Assembly (NCBI RefSeq): GCF_001704275.1
Contig: NZ_CP011533.1
Coordinates: 7,998,001-8,062,000 of the forward strand
Source: Streptomyces noursei ATCC 11455
GTDB taxonomy: Bacteria > Actinomycetota > Actinomycetes > Streptomycetales > Streptomycetaceae
DNA length: 64,000 nucleotides
Direction of reading: 5' to 3'
The notes under the pieces: model-generated
The model's input: only the letters and a program-made list of their open reading frames with translations
What the model was told of the DNA's origin: nothing
The model's database searches: none
Shown: one piece after another, positions 1 to 9,200 of the stretch
Layout: each line of letters opens with the position of its first letter
Numbering within the stretch: position 1 is the stretch's first letter
Translations under genes and position numbers: made by a program

Positions 1-309
1 CGTCGTCGTCTGCGGGACGTGCCAGGATCCGGCCGGCGCGTGGATGAACGAGCCGGCCGGATAGTCCCGTTCGCCGTCGTTGAAGACGCCCGAGACCACG
101 AACACCTCCTCCGGGCCCGGCTCGTGGACGTCGATGCCCTCCCAGCAGGTCTGCGGATCCATCTCCAGGACCTGGGCCTTGGCGCCGTTCTCCGCGCTCC
201 ACAGGGGACGGGACCGGATGCCGGGAAAGATCTCGTGCACCGGTGCGTCCGCCAGCGCGGTCCACACGTAGCCGGCCTGTCCGTTTCCTGCGTTCTCTTT
301 CGTAGCCAT
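1..309 (-). CDS. Cupin-domain protein, 3' end outside window
   Basis: The first 103 residues of a reverse-strand protein are visible; the stop lies beyond the window. It begins MATKENAGNG and contains a cupin fold signature: HEPGPEEVFVVSG (about residues 63-75) followed by PAGSFIHAPAGSWHVP (about 84-99), which supply the histidines and glutamate of a small-molecule/metal-binding barrel. It resembles the ChrR/cupin_7 group often annotated as anti-sigma-factor-like or dioxygenase-like cupins. The start ATG has a GAGG about 8 bases upstream. The gene diverges from a GlxA-like regulator, and the 70-base gap holds an inverted repeat (348-365), so the regulator probably controls it. The substrate cannot be told from the sequence. 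Confidence 0.75.
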   Translation of the reverse strand, partial: MATKENAGNGQAGYVWTALADAPVHEIFPGIRSRPLWSAENGAKAQVLEMDPQTCWEGIDVHEPGPEEVFVVSGVFNDGERDYPAGSFIHAPAGSWHVPQTTT

Positions 310-347
310 GCGGACAGCCTCGTCGGTCGGCGCCGACCGGCCGAGTG

Positions 348-365
348 TCAGGAATGACATCCTGA
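348..365. promoter_or_regulatory. Inverted repeat in cupin/GlxA-like divergent intergenic region
   Basis: A perfect dyad TCAGGA-N6-TCCTGA lies between the two divergent starts (309 and 380). Its position and symmetry suit an operator for the adjacent AraC-type regulator. That assignment is inference. Confidence 0.4.
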
Positions 366-379
366 GGTACTTTTCTGCC

Positions 380-1336
380 ATGCCTGCCGTCCATCGTGTC
401 GTCGCACTCGTCCGCCCGCCGCAGTCCACCTTCGAACTGGGCTGTGTGGCCGAGGTGTTCGGGATCGAGCGGCGCGGGGTCGCGGTCCGGTACGTCTTCG
501 GGGTGTGCACCGAGGACCCCGGCCCGGTGGCCACGCTCGCCGGGTACGACATGCTCGTGCCGGACGGGCTGACCGTGCTCGACCGGGCGGACACCATCGT
601 CCTCCCCGGGTGGCTGCCTCCGGAGGAGCCGCCGTCACCCGCCGTCGTCCGGGCGCTGCGCCGGGCGCACGACCGCGGGGCGCGGGTGGTCAGCATCTGC
701 TCCGGCGCCTTCGCGTTGGCGCACGCCGGGCTGCTGGACGGGCGGCGGGCGACCACCCACTGGGCGCGCGCCGGTGAACTGGCCGAACGGTTCCCGGCCG
801 TCCGGGTGGACCCGGACGTGCTGTACGTGGACCACGGAGACGTCGCGACCAGCGCGGGCTCGGGGGCGGGCATCGACCTGTGCCTGCACCTCGTCCGCGC
901 CGACCACGGGGCCGGCTACGCGGCGCAGGTCGCCCGGAGCATGGTCATGCCGCCGCATCGCGAAGGCGGTCAGCTCCAGTTCACGGCCCCACCGCACCCC
1001 GTCCAGATGGACGGTTCGCTGGCGCCGCTCCTGGAGTGGACGACCGCCCGGCTCGACGAACCGCTCACGGTCGAGGAACTGGCCGCGCACGAGGGCGTAT
1101 CGGCCCGGACGCTGGCCCGCCGCTTCACCGACCAACTCGGCGCGAGCCCCGGGCAGTGGCTGCTCGCCCAGCGCATCACCGCGGCCCGGGAACTCCTGGA
1201 GTCCACCGACCTCCCGCTGGACGCCGTCGCCCGCCGCGTCGGCCTCTCCTCGGCCACCAACCTCCGCCGACGCTTCCTGCGCGCCCTGGGGACGACGCCG
1301 GGCGCCTATCGCCGGGCGTTCCGGGCGGCGGCGTAG
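380..1336 (+). CDS. GlxA-family transcriptional regulator (DJ-1/PfpI domain plus AraC HTH)
   Basis: A 318-residue regulator with a DJ-1/PfpI-like amidotransferase fold in the N-terminal half and an AraC-type helix-turn-helix pair at the C-terminus (about residues 215-315). The nucleophile-elbow-like motif VSICSGAFALA places Cys at about 108, and LLDGRRATTHW follows, both typical of the GlxA/FtrA group. The HTH region reads VEELAAHEGVSARTLARRF and a second helix pair ends LGTTPGAYR. I chose the ATG giving MPAVHRVV because GAGG lies about 12 bases upstream; an ATG at 308 would overlap the divergent cupin start. It probably controls the adjacent cupin gene. The ligand sensed by the N-terminal domain is unknown. 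Confidence 0.85.
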   Translation: MPAVHRVVALVRPPQSTFELGCVAEVFGIERRGVAVRYVFGVCTEDPGPVATLAGYDMLVPDGLTVLDRADTIVLPGWLPPEEPPSPAVVRALRRAHDRGARVVSICSGAFALAHAGLLDGRRATTHWARAGELAERFPAVRVDPDVLYVDHGDVATSAGSGAGIDLCLHLVRADHGAGYAAQVARSMVMPPHREGGQLQFTAPPHPVQMDGSLAPLLEWTTARLDEPLTVEELAAHEGVSARTLARRFTDQLGASPGQWLLAQRITAARELLESTDLPLDAVARRVGLSSATNLRRRFLRALGTTPGAYRRAFRAAA

Positions 1337-1449
1337 CGCGACGCACCGGGGGGAGGCGGTCTCCCGCGACCTCGGCCCCTGCTGCGGGCCCTGGTCGCCT
1401 TCGTGGACGGCGTCGCGGTCGGCCGCCGCACGGGGCGTGGCCGCCGGCG

Positions 1450-2490
1450 TCAGTGCGCGCGGCCGGCTTCCGTGTGGGTGAGCACCATCCGGAACCGTGC
1501 CGTCCCGGAGAGCATCCGCCCGTACGCCTCGTTGACGTTGTCCAGCGGCATGGTTTCGATCATCGGGCGGATCCCCTGGAGGACGCAGAACTCCAGGGTG
1601 TCCTGGACGTCCTGCGCGGTGCCGGAGGGGTGGCCGCGGACGACCCTTGCGCGCATCAGGAGTTGGGTGGGGGTGAGGCGCAGCGGTTCGGTGTCCGCGC
1701 CGATGACCACCAGTTCGCCGCGGTGCGCCAGGCCGTCCACGGTCGCGGTGATGGCGGCGGAGTTGGCGGCGGTGGCCAGCACCACCTGTGCGCCGCCGAG
1801 CGACTGCAGCGCGTCCGCGACGGCGGTGCCGGCGGTGCTGTCGACGTAGTGGTGCGCGCCGAGCTGCTTGGCGAAGTCCGCCTTGTCGGCGCCGCGGGCG
1901 ATCGCGACCGTCTCGAAGCCCATGGCGACGGCGAACCGCACGCCCAGGTGCCCCAGGCCGCCGAGGCCCAGTACGGCGACCAGATCGCCCGGCCGGGCCG
2001 AGCTGCGCCGCAGCCCGTTGTAGGTGGTGACCCCGGCGCACGCCATCGGGCCCGCGTCGGCCGCCGCCAGGCCGTCGGGGATCCGCGCCAGCGCATCGGC
2101 CGGGGCGATCACCTGCTCGCCGAACCCGCCGTCGTACGCCCAGCCCGGCACCTTCAGCTGTTCGCACACGATGAAGTCGCCCTGCCGGCAGGGCGTGCAG
2201 TGGTGGCAGCTGCCGCCGAACCAGCCCACCGTGACCCGGTCGCCCACCTTCCAGCCGTTGTCCGTGCCCTCGCCGACCTCCTCGATGCGGCCGGCGATCT
2301 CATGACCGGGCACCACCGGGAAGTGGACGCCCGGCAGCACGCCGTCGACGAACATGGCGTCGCTGTGACAGACCCCGCAGGCGTCCACGGCGATGCGGAC
2401 GTGCCGTGGTCCCGGCCGCGGCACCGCCCGCTCGACGATCTCGAAGGGTGCGCCGACGGCACCGACCTGCGCGACTCGGTAGCTGCTCAT
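1450..2490 (-). CDS. Zinc-dependent alcohol dehydrogenase (MDR family)
   Basis: A 346-residue medium-chain dehydrogenase/reductase of the AdhP type, oxidising alcohols or reducing aldehydes with NAD(P). Catalytic zinc ligands are in GVCHSD (Cys41) and PGHE (His63). The structural-zinc lobe Cys95, Cys98, Cys101 and Cys109 is complete. The dinucleotide-binding loop is GLGGLGHLG at about residue 175. The start MSSYRVAQ is preceded by GGGAGAGA about 6 bases upstream. It stands alone, transcribed away from glutamate decarboxylase. The substrate is undefined; the small-residue entrance and complete structural zinc site suggest a primary alcohol or aldehyde. Confidence 0.9.
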   Translation of the reverse strand: MSSYRVAQVGAVGAPFEIVERAVPRPGPRHVRIAVDACGVCHSDAMFVDGVLPGVHFPVVPGHEIAGRIEEVGEGTDNGWKVGDRVTVGWFGGSCHHCTPCRQGDFIVCEQLKVPGWAYDGGFGEQVIAPADALARIPDGLAAADAGPMACAGVTTYNGLRRSSARPGDLVAVLGLGGLGHLGVRFAVAMGFETVAIARGADKADFAKQLGAHHYVDSTAGTAVADALQSLGGAQVVLATAANSAAITATVDGLAHRGELVVIGADTEPLRLTPTQLLMRARVVRGHPSGTAQDVQDTLEFCVLQGIRPMIETMPLDNVNEAYGRMLSGTARFRMVLTHTEAGRAH

Positions 2491-2919
2491 CTGGATCTCT
2501 CCCACATGGACGTGCCGGCCGCCCGGACCTGCCGGCGCGGTCGCGCCACGTGCCGTCGGCTCTGCCACCTGCCGGCGCTGTGACGCGTTGGTGCAACGGC
2601 CTCCTGTCACCAGCACACCAGCTCCGGGCCGATCACGCGCGCCGAGCGGGCGGCGGCGGTTGGTGGCGGAGGGGTCACCGTGGGTGGGGGCCGGTGCGGC
2701 GCCGATCGAAGGAGGCGAGGGTGTTGCCCGGGAGGAGAAACGCGTCCAACGTGACCGGATTGGCGGGAAGTAGCCCTGTGCCCGCCGCACCCCGCCGCTC
2801 CCGCACAGTCGCACCCGTTACCCTGACCGCCGCGTGTGGACCGGCCCGGCCGGGCGGGAGGGTCGGCCGGGCCGGTCCGCCGCACGGCCCGGCACGTACC
2901 CGAGAAGGACACGCTCACC
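2491..2919. other. Divergent intergenic region between alcohol dehydrogenase and glutamate decarboxylase
   Basis: These 429 bases must contain the promoters of both flanking genes. I found no open reading frame with convincing codon bias, no RNA gene and no strong dyad. A GGCGGGAAGTAGCCC stretch at about 2762-2776 is A-richer than its surroundings but does not form a recognisable promoter pair. Confidence 0.5.
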
Positions 2920-4368
2920 ATGCCACTCAAGCGCCCGCACCAGCACCGCGACGCCAGCCGCAACCTCGCCGTCAACCCGGTCTTCAGCCGGCAGCCGGTC
3001 CACGTCCCCCGGTACGAGCTGCCGGCCGACGGCATGGACCCCGACACCGCCTACCAGATCGTCCACGACGAACTCATGCTGGACGGCAACGCCCGGCTCA
3101 ACCTCGCCACCTTCGTGAGCACCTGGGCCGAGCCGCAGGCCCAGCGGCTGATGGCCGAGTGCGCCGAGAAGAACATGATCGACAAGGACGAGTACCCGCA
3201 GACCGCCGAGATCGAGGCGCGCTGCGTGCACATGCTCGCCGACCTGTGGCACGCCCCCGACTCCCATGCCGCGGTGGGCTGTTCGACGACCGGGTCCAGC
3301 GAGGCGGCGATGCTCGCCGGGCTGGCGCTCAAGCGCCGCTGGCAGCAGCGCCGGCGCGCCGAGGGCAGGTCCACCGAGCGCCCCAACATGGTGATGGGCA
3401 TCAACGTCCAGATCTGCTGGGAGAAGTTCGCCAACTACTTCGAGGTCGAGCCGCGCTACGTGCCCATGGAGGGCGACCGGTTCATCCTCTCCCCGGAGCG
3501 GGCCGTCGAGCTCTGCGACGAGAACACCATCGGCGTCGTCGCCGTCCTCGGCTCCACCTTCGACGGCGCCTACGAACCGGTCGCCGAGATCTCCGCGGCC
3601 CTCGACGACCTCCAGGAGCGCACCGGCATCGACGTCCCGCTGCACGTCGACGGCGCCTCCGGCGCGATGATCGCGCCCTTCCTCGACCCCGAACTCGTCT
3701 GGGACTTCCGGCTCCCGCGGGTCGCCTCCATCAACACCTCGGGCCACAAGTACGGCCTGGTGATGCCCGGTGTCGGCTGGGCCCTGTGGCGGGACGCCGA
3801 CGCGCTCCCCGAGGACCTGGTCTTCCACGTCAACTACCTCGGCGGCGACATGCCGACCTTCGCGCTGAACTTCTCCCGGCCCGGCGCCCAAGTCATCGCC
3901 CAGTACTACAACTTCCTGCGCCTGGGCTTCGAGGGCTACCGCGCCGTCCAGCAGACCAGCCGGGACGTCGCCACCCGGATCGCCGCCGAGATCGCCGGGA
4001 TGGGACCGTTCACGCTGCTCACCGACGGCAGCCAACTCCCCGTCTTCGCCTTCCGGACCAGCGACGACGTCACCAACTTCACCGTCTTCGACGTCTCCGC
4101 CGCGCTCCGCGAACGCGGCTGGCAGGTCCCCGCCTACACCTTCCCCGCCAACCGCACCGACCTCGCGGCCCTCCGCGTCGTCGTCCGCAACGGCTTCGGC
4201 CACGACCTCGGCGACCTGTTCCTGGAGGACCTCCGCCGGGTCCTGCCGCGCCTGCAGGCCCAGCAGCGCCCGCACCGCGACGCCGCCGACGCCGGCGGCT
4301 TCGCCCACGGCGCGGAGAACAAGCAGGCCGGCCGCCCGGTCATCCCGGAGCAGACGGTCCGCGACTGA
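2920..4368 (+). CDS. gad: Glutamate decarboxylase
   Basis: A 482-residue PLP enzyme converting L-glutamate to GABA and CO2. It is full length (the E. coli enzymes are 466 residues). The cofactor lysine is Lys277 in INTSGHKYG, and the aspartate that pairs with the pyridine nitrogen is in LHVDGASG (Asp244). The family motif CSTTGSSEAAM spans about 121-131. The start is the ATG giving MPLKRPHQ, with AGAAGGA about 11 bases upstream. It is not next to a glutamate/GABA antiporter; the nearest APC permease is at 14.4 kb and unlinked. In streptomycetes the enzyme usually feeds the GABA shunt, but no other shunt genes are here. Confidence 0.93.
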   Translation: MPLKRPHQHRDASRNLAVNPVFSRQPVHVPRYELPADGMDPDTAYQIVHDELMLDGNARLNLATFVSTWAEPQAQRLMAECAEKNMIDKDEYPQTAEIEARCVHMLADLWHAPDSHAAVGCSTTGSSEAAMLAGLALKRRWQQRRRAEGRSTERPNMVMGINVQICWEKFANYFEVEPRYVPMEGDRFILSPERAVELCDENTIGVVAVLGSTFDGAYEPVAEISAALDDLQERTGIDVPLHVDGASGAMIAPFLDPELVWDFRLPRVASINTSGHKYGLVMPGVGWALWRDADALPEDLVFHVNYLGGDMPTFALNFSRPGAQVIAQYYNFLRLGFEGYRAVQQTSRDVATRIAAEIAGMGPFTLLTDGSQLPVFAFRTSDDVTNFTVFDVSAALRERGWQVPAYTFPANRTDLAALRVVVRNGFGHDLGDLFLEDLRRVLPRLQAQQRPHRDAADAGGFAHGAENKQAGRPVIPEQTVRD

Positions 4369-4521
4369 CCGCGGTCGGTCACGCACCGGCCGCCGCGCCG
4401 GGCCGGGGGCGCAGGTCCGTCGTCCACAGCCCCTGCCCAAACCGGCCCGACTCGGTCACGCTGGTGGGGAGGGGGTGCTCCGGCCGGATCCGGCCACGGT
4501 GGCGGAAGGGAGCTGACGGCC

Positions 4522-5265
4522 ATGTCGACGATCGCCGCGGAGTACCGGCCGGTACGGGTCGAGGCGGACCTGGACGAGCCGCTGTCCCGCTGGCTCTGGG
4601 CGGTGAAGTGGCTGCTCCTCCTGCCGCACCACTTCCTGCTGACCGCCCTGGGCATCGGCTTGCTGATCGCCACCGCGCTGGCGTTCCCGGTGATCTTCTT
4701 CACCGGGCGCTACCCCCGGTGGCTGTTCCTCTACTCCACCGGCGTGCTGCGCTGGGCCTGGCGCGTGGCCTACTACTCCTACGGAGCGCTGGCCACCGAC
4801 CGCTACCCGCCCTTCACCCTCGGCGCGGTCCCCGACTACCCCGCCCGCCTCTTCATCGACCGCCCCGAGCACCTGCCCCGCGGCCCGGGGCTGCTCCTGT
4901 CGCGGCTGCGCGCCCTCCCGCAGCTCCTGCTGGTGGCGCTCGTCGGCCTGGTCTTCCGGCTCGTGTGGTGGATCGGCGGGCTGTCCGCCGTCCTGGCGCT
5001 GGTGGCCCTGACGATCCTGGTCCTCAGCTCACCGGCCGCCGCGCTGCTCCGCACCGGGCACTACCCGCGGAGCCAGTTCCGCAGCCTCGTCGCCTTCGAC
5101 CGCTGGGCGATACAGGTCCTGGCCTACCTCTTCTTCCTGACCGACGCCCTCCCGCCGCTGCGGCCCGAGCACGCCGCCCGCCGCGGCGGGCGCCTGCAGA
5201 ACTACCTGCGCAACCGCCACCACCGGCCGCCCGGCGGCCGCGCCCCGGCGGTCAGTGCCCGCTGA
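4522..5265 (+). CDS. DUF4389-type membrane protein
   Basis: A 247-residue membrane protein of the actinobacterial DUF4389 group. Hydrophobic segments fall at about residues 27-60 (WAVKWLLLLPHHFLLTALGI), 128-150 and 152-178. Conserved-looking family stretches are LPHHFLL, FFTGRYPR and TDRYPPFTLG. GGAAGGGAG lies about 9 bases upstream of the ATG. No enzymatic motif is present and the function is unknown. The 3' end overlaps the convergent acetyltransferase gene by 14 bases. Confidence 0.8.
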   Translation: MSTIAAEYRPVRVEADLDEPLSRWLWAVKWLLLLPHHFLLTALGIGLLIATALAFPVIFFTGRYPRWLFLYSTGVLRWAWRVAYYSYGALATDRYPPFTLGAVPDYPARLFIDRPEHLPRGPGLLLSRLRALPQLLLVALVGLVFRLVWWIGGLSAVLALVALTILVLSSPAAALLRTGHYPRSQFRSLVAFDRWAIQVLAYLFFLTDALPPLRPEHAARRGGRLQNYLRNRHHRPPGGRAPAVSAR

Positions 5266-6013
5266 GCCGCCCGGCCACGCAGGGGTCCTCGTCGCGGTAG
5301 CCGAGGCGGGTGTAGAGCCGGTCGGCGGGGGTGTTGTCGGCGAGCTGCCACAGGGTGCAGAAGCCGTACCGGCGGACGGCGTAGCGGGTCAGCCACGACG
5401 TCAGGGCCGCCCCCAGGCCCTGGCCGCGCTGGGCCGCGTCGGTGGCGACCGACGCCATCAGCGGGGCGCCGCTGTCCCGCAGGCTGCTCAGCGCTCCGCA
5501 CGCCACCAGCCGGCCGTCCGTGCCACGGATCCCGGTCCACAGGCTGACGTCCGCGGAGCCGGGCCCGGTGGAGTGGGCCGGGCTGTGCTCGGTGAGGAAG
5601 GCGAGCAGCTCGTCGTGGTGCGTCTCGTCCAGCGGGACCACCCGCTCCTCCGCCGGATGGGCCGGCGGCTCGGCCAGCGTCCACCGGAAGTCCCAGGCGA
5701 TCGGGTCGGTCACCGCAAGGTGCCGACCGAGCAGCGTCTCGGTGCCCCGCGGCGCGGTGAACTCCCGCACCGCGTCCGGGAGTCGATGGGTGGCGCGAAG
5801 GACGAGACCGGCCGCCGCGGTCGGCTCGCCGACGCTCCAGAGATGGCCGCGCGGCTCGTCGAGCCAGGCAACCGCACCCTCGCCGGACCAGCTGATCCGG
5901 CCGGCCGGGCGGGGTCGCGCGGCGCCGAAACGCAGCAGCGCGGAGCCGCTCTGCGACTCCAGGCCCTGGGTGAACAGGTCCGTGGTCCGGGGGAGAAGAG
6001 TCGTCGCCTGCAT
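5252..6013 (-). CDS. GNAT-family N-acetyltransferase
   Basis: A 253-residue protein with its GNAT fold in the C-terminal half. The acetyl-CoA loop is QRGQGLGAAL (about residues 188-197), followed by LWQLADNTPADRLYTRLGYR. The N-terminal half is a poorly conserved extension common in the FeeM-like/GNAT_2 group. I used the ATG giving MQATTLLP; upstream in-frame codons lack a ribosome site. The acceptor substrate is not predictable. Its 3' end overlaps the convergent DUF4389 gene by 14 bases. Confidence 0.8.
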   Translation of the reverse strand: MQATTLLPRTTDLFTQGLESQSGSALLRFGAARPRPAGRISWSGEGAVAWLDEPRGHLWSVGEPTAAAGLVLRATHRLPDAVREFTAPRGTETLLGRHLAVTDPIAWDFRWTLAEPPAHPAEERVVPLDETHHDELLAFLTEHSPAHSTGPGSADVSLWTGIRGTDGRLVACGALSSLRDSGAPLMASVATDAAQRGQGLGAALTSWLTRYAVRRYGFCTLWQLADNTPADRLYTRLGYRDEDPCVAGRLSGH

Positions 6014-6240
6014 CGCTCTCGGGGGGAAGAAATCGCTCGGGGAGGGGCGGACGTACGGGCAGGATCCGCGCACGGCGCGGCCTGAACCGTCGTTCGGGGA
6101 TGGGGAATGTCAGAATTCCGGCGGCCACCGCCGCACACGGCGAAGCGCCCGGCCGACCGGAGGGCCCACTGTCGCACACCGCCCCCGGCCCGGGGCAAAT
6201 CAGCCCACGTCAGCCGCTCCCGAGCCGCCTCCGGCGCGTC

Positions 6241-9200
6241 CTAACCGCCCGGTAGCCAGGCCGTCTGCACCAGCTGAACACCCCGTTTACGGGTGATGAA
6301 CCGCGCCCGCCCCGGCGGCAGCTTCACCGGGCGGTACGGGCCGACCAGCGCGCCCTCCGCGGGGTCGCCGGAGAACAGCAGGGCCTGCGCGCCCAGCTCC
6401 ACGGTGCGCTGCAGCACCGGTTCGAAGGCCGCCCGGCCGGCGCCGGCGGTGCTGCGCGCCAGGATCAGGCGCAGACCCAGGTCACGGGCGAACGGCAGGT
6501 ACTCCAGCAGCGGCTGCAGCGGGTTGCCGCTGCCGGTCGCCACCAGGTCGTAGTCGTCGACGATCACGAACGCGTCCGGCCCGTCGTACCAGCTGCGGTT
6601 GCGCAGCTGCTCCGGCGTGACGTCCGGCCCCGGCATCCGACGGCCCAGCGTCTCGGCGAGGCCGGCCACCGCCTCCTTCAGCCGGGGCGCCGAGGCGCAG
6701 TACTCGACGACGTGGGCGTCGGGCAGGTCGCCCAGCAGCGACCTGCGGTAGTCGGAGACCACCATGAGCGCCTCCTTGTCCGGATGGCGCGCGGCGAGCT
6801 GCCGGGTCAGCAGTCGCAGCAGCGACGACTTGCCCGACTCCGTCTCGCCGTAGACCACCAGCAGCGGATCGCTCTCGAAGTCGACGTGGACGGGGGCCAG
6901 CGCGACCTCGTCGATGCCGAACGGGATACCGGGCGGGCGCCCGCCCGACGCGCCCACCACCGCCGGCAGCTCGGCGGCCGGCAGCATCGACGGCAGCATC
7001 CGGACCGGCGGCGCCCCCGGACCCGACCAGTGCGCACGCACCGTCGAGGCCAGCTCGCCCAGCGCGACGCCCAGGTTGTCGCTCTCGGTGACGCCGTCCA
7101 CCCGGGGCAGCGCGGTGAGGAAGTGCAGACGCTCCGGCGACAGACCGCGGCCGGGCCGGTCGGCCGGCACGTTGGTCGCCCGCCGCCGGTCGATCTCCGA
7201 CTCCAGCGGATCCCCCAGCCGCAGCTCGACCCGGTTGAGCAGCAGATCGCGCAGCGCCGGCCGGAGCTCGCTGTACCGGGAGGCGCTGAGCACCAGATGG
7301 ACGCCGAAGGCCAGACCGCGCCCGGCGAGGTCGAGCAGGGTGCCCTCCAGCTCCTCGAAGTCCGACCGGAGCGAGGAATAGCCGTCGACGACCAGGAAGA
7401 CATCGCCCCACGCCTCCTCCGGGAATTCCCCGGCGGCCCGGCGCTGCCGGTAGGTGGCCATCGTGTCGATGCCGTGCGCGTGGAAGAACTCCTCGCGGCG
7501 CTCCAGGAGGCCGGCGACCTCGGCGACCGTACGGCGCACCCGGTCGGGTTCCAGCCGCGAGGCGACCCCGCCGACGTGCGGCAGCTCCGCCAGGTCGAGC
7601 ATCCCGCCCCCGCCGAAGTCCACGCAGTAGAACTGCACTTCGCGCGGGGTGTGGGTGAGCGCGAACGTGGCGATCGTCGTACGCAGCGCGGTCGACTTGC
7701 CGCTCTGCGGGCCGCCGACGAACAGCCCGTGCCCGCCCGCACCGGTGAAGTCCAGGAACATCACCTCGCGGCGCTGCGCGAACGGCGCGTCGACCACCGC
7801 GACGGGCACCGCCAGCCGGCCCGACGCGGCGAACGAGGCCGCGTGCAGGCCGCGCTCGGCGGTGACCGCCAGCGGCGGCAACATCTGGTCGACCGTCGGC
7901 GGCACGTCCAGCGGTGGCAGCCACATCAGGTGCGCCACCGGGCCCTGGCCGATCAGCCGTCCGACCAGGACGTCCAGCACGCTCTCGAAGGGTGCGTCAG
8001 CGTGGCCCACGGCCGCCCCGTCCTTCCCGGGCGCCCGGTGGGTGGCGGAGACGTACGCGCCCTTGAACCGGATCATGGCCTCGCTGCCGTACCGGAGGAG
8101 GCCGGCGCCCGGCGTGCTCGGCAGGTGGTAGGCGTCCGGCACCCCGATCGCCGCCCGCGACTCCGCCGCGGAGAACGTCCGCAGCCCGATCCGGTACGAC
8201 AGGTGGCTGTCCAGGCCGCGCAGCCGGCCCTCGTCCAGGCGCTGCGAGGCGAGCAGCATGTGGACGCCGAGGGAGCGGCCGATCCGGCCGATCTGGACGA
8301 AGATCTCGATGAAGTCCGGATTGGCCGCCAGCAGCTCGCTGAACTCGTCGACCACGATGACCAGCGACGGCATCGGCTCCAGGGGCGCCCCCGCGGCCCG
8401 GGCCCGTTCGTAGTCGGTGAGATTGGGGTGGTTCCCCGCGAAGCGCAGCAGTTCCTGCCGGCGCTGGAGCTCGCCGGTGAGCGCGTCCCGCATCCGGTCG
8501 ATCAGGGCGACGTCGTCGGCGAGATTGGTGATCACCGCCGCCACGTGCGGCAGTTCCGCCATCCCGGCGAACGTCGCGCCGCCCTTGAAGTCCGCGAGGA
8601 CGAAGTTCAGGTCCTCGGAGGAGTGGGTGACGGCCAGCGCCAGCACGAGGGTGCGCAGCAGCTCGGACTTGCCCGAACCGGTGGCGCCCACGCACAGGCC
8701 GTGCGGGCCCATCCCGCCCTGGGCGGCTTCCTTGAGGTCCAGGAAGGCCGGCCGGCCGTCCTGCCCGAGCCCGATCGGCACCCGCAGCCGCTCCTCGGGC
8801 GGGCGCCGCCGCCGCCACAGCCGGGACACCTCGAAGCTCCCCGGATCGCCGATCTCCAGCAGTTCGACGAACGACAGCTCGTCCCGGTCCGCGCGGGCCG
8901 CGGCGACCGGCTCCGCCGTCGCGAACCGTGCCCAGCCGCCGCGGGCCCGCGCGCCCAGCTCCGCGGCGGCCGCCGCCAGGTCGTGCACCGCGGAGACCCC
9001 GTCGGTGCGCGGCAGCGCGATGTGCACGTACCGCTTCTCGGCCCGGTCGTTGCACAGCGCCACCCCGGGCGTGGCCGGGGTCAGCCGGGCGGCCAGCTCC
9101 GGGTGGATCAGCGACTCGTCGGGGGAGCTGAGTGCCAGCTCGAAGCGGCTCAGCATCACCTCCAGCAGCGGCCGGGGGACCGCCGGCCAGCGGGAGGTGC

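Noticed and set aside
2406..5300. 964-codon frame over the glutamate decarboxylase region
   Set aside because: Out-of-frame composition and no domain; the decarboxylase frame explains the DNA.
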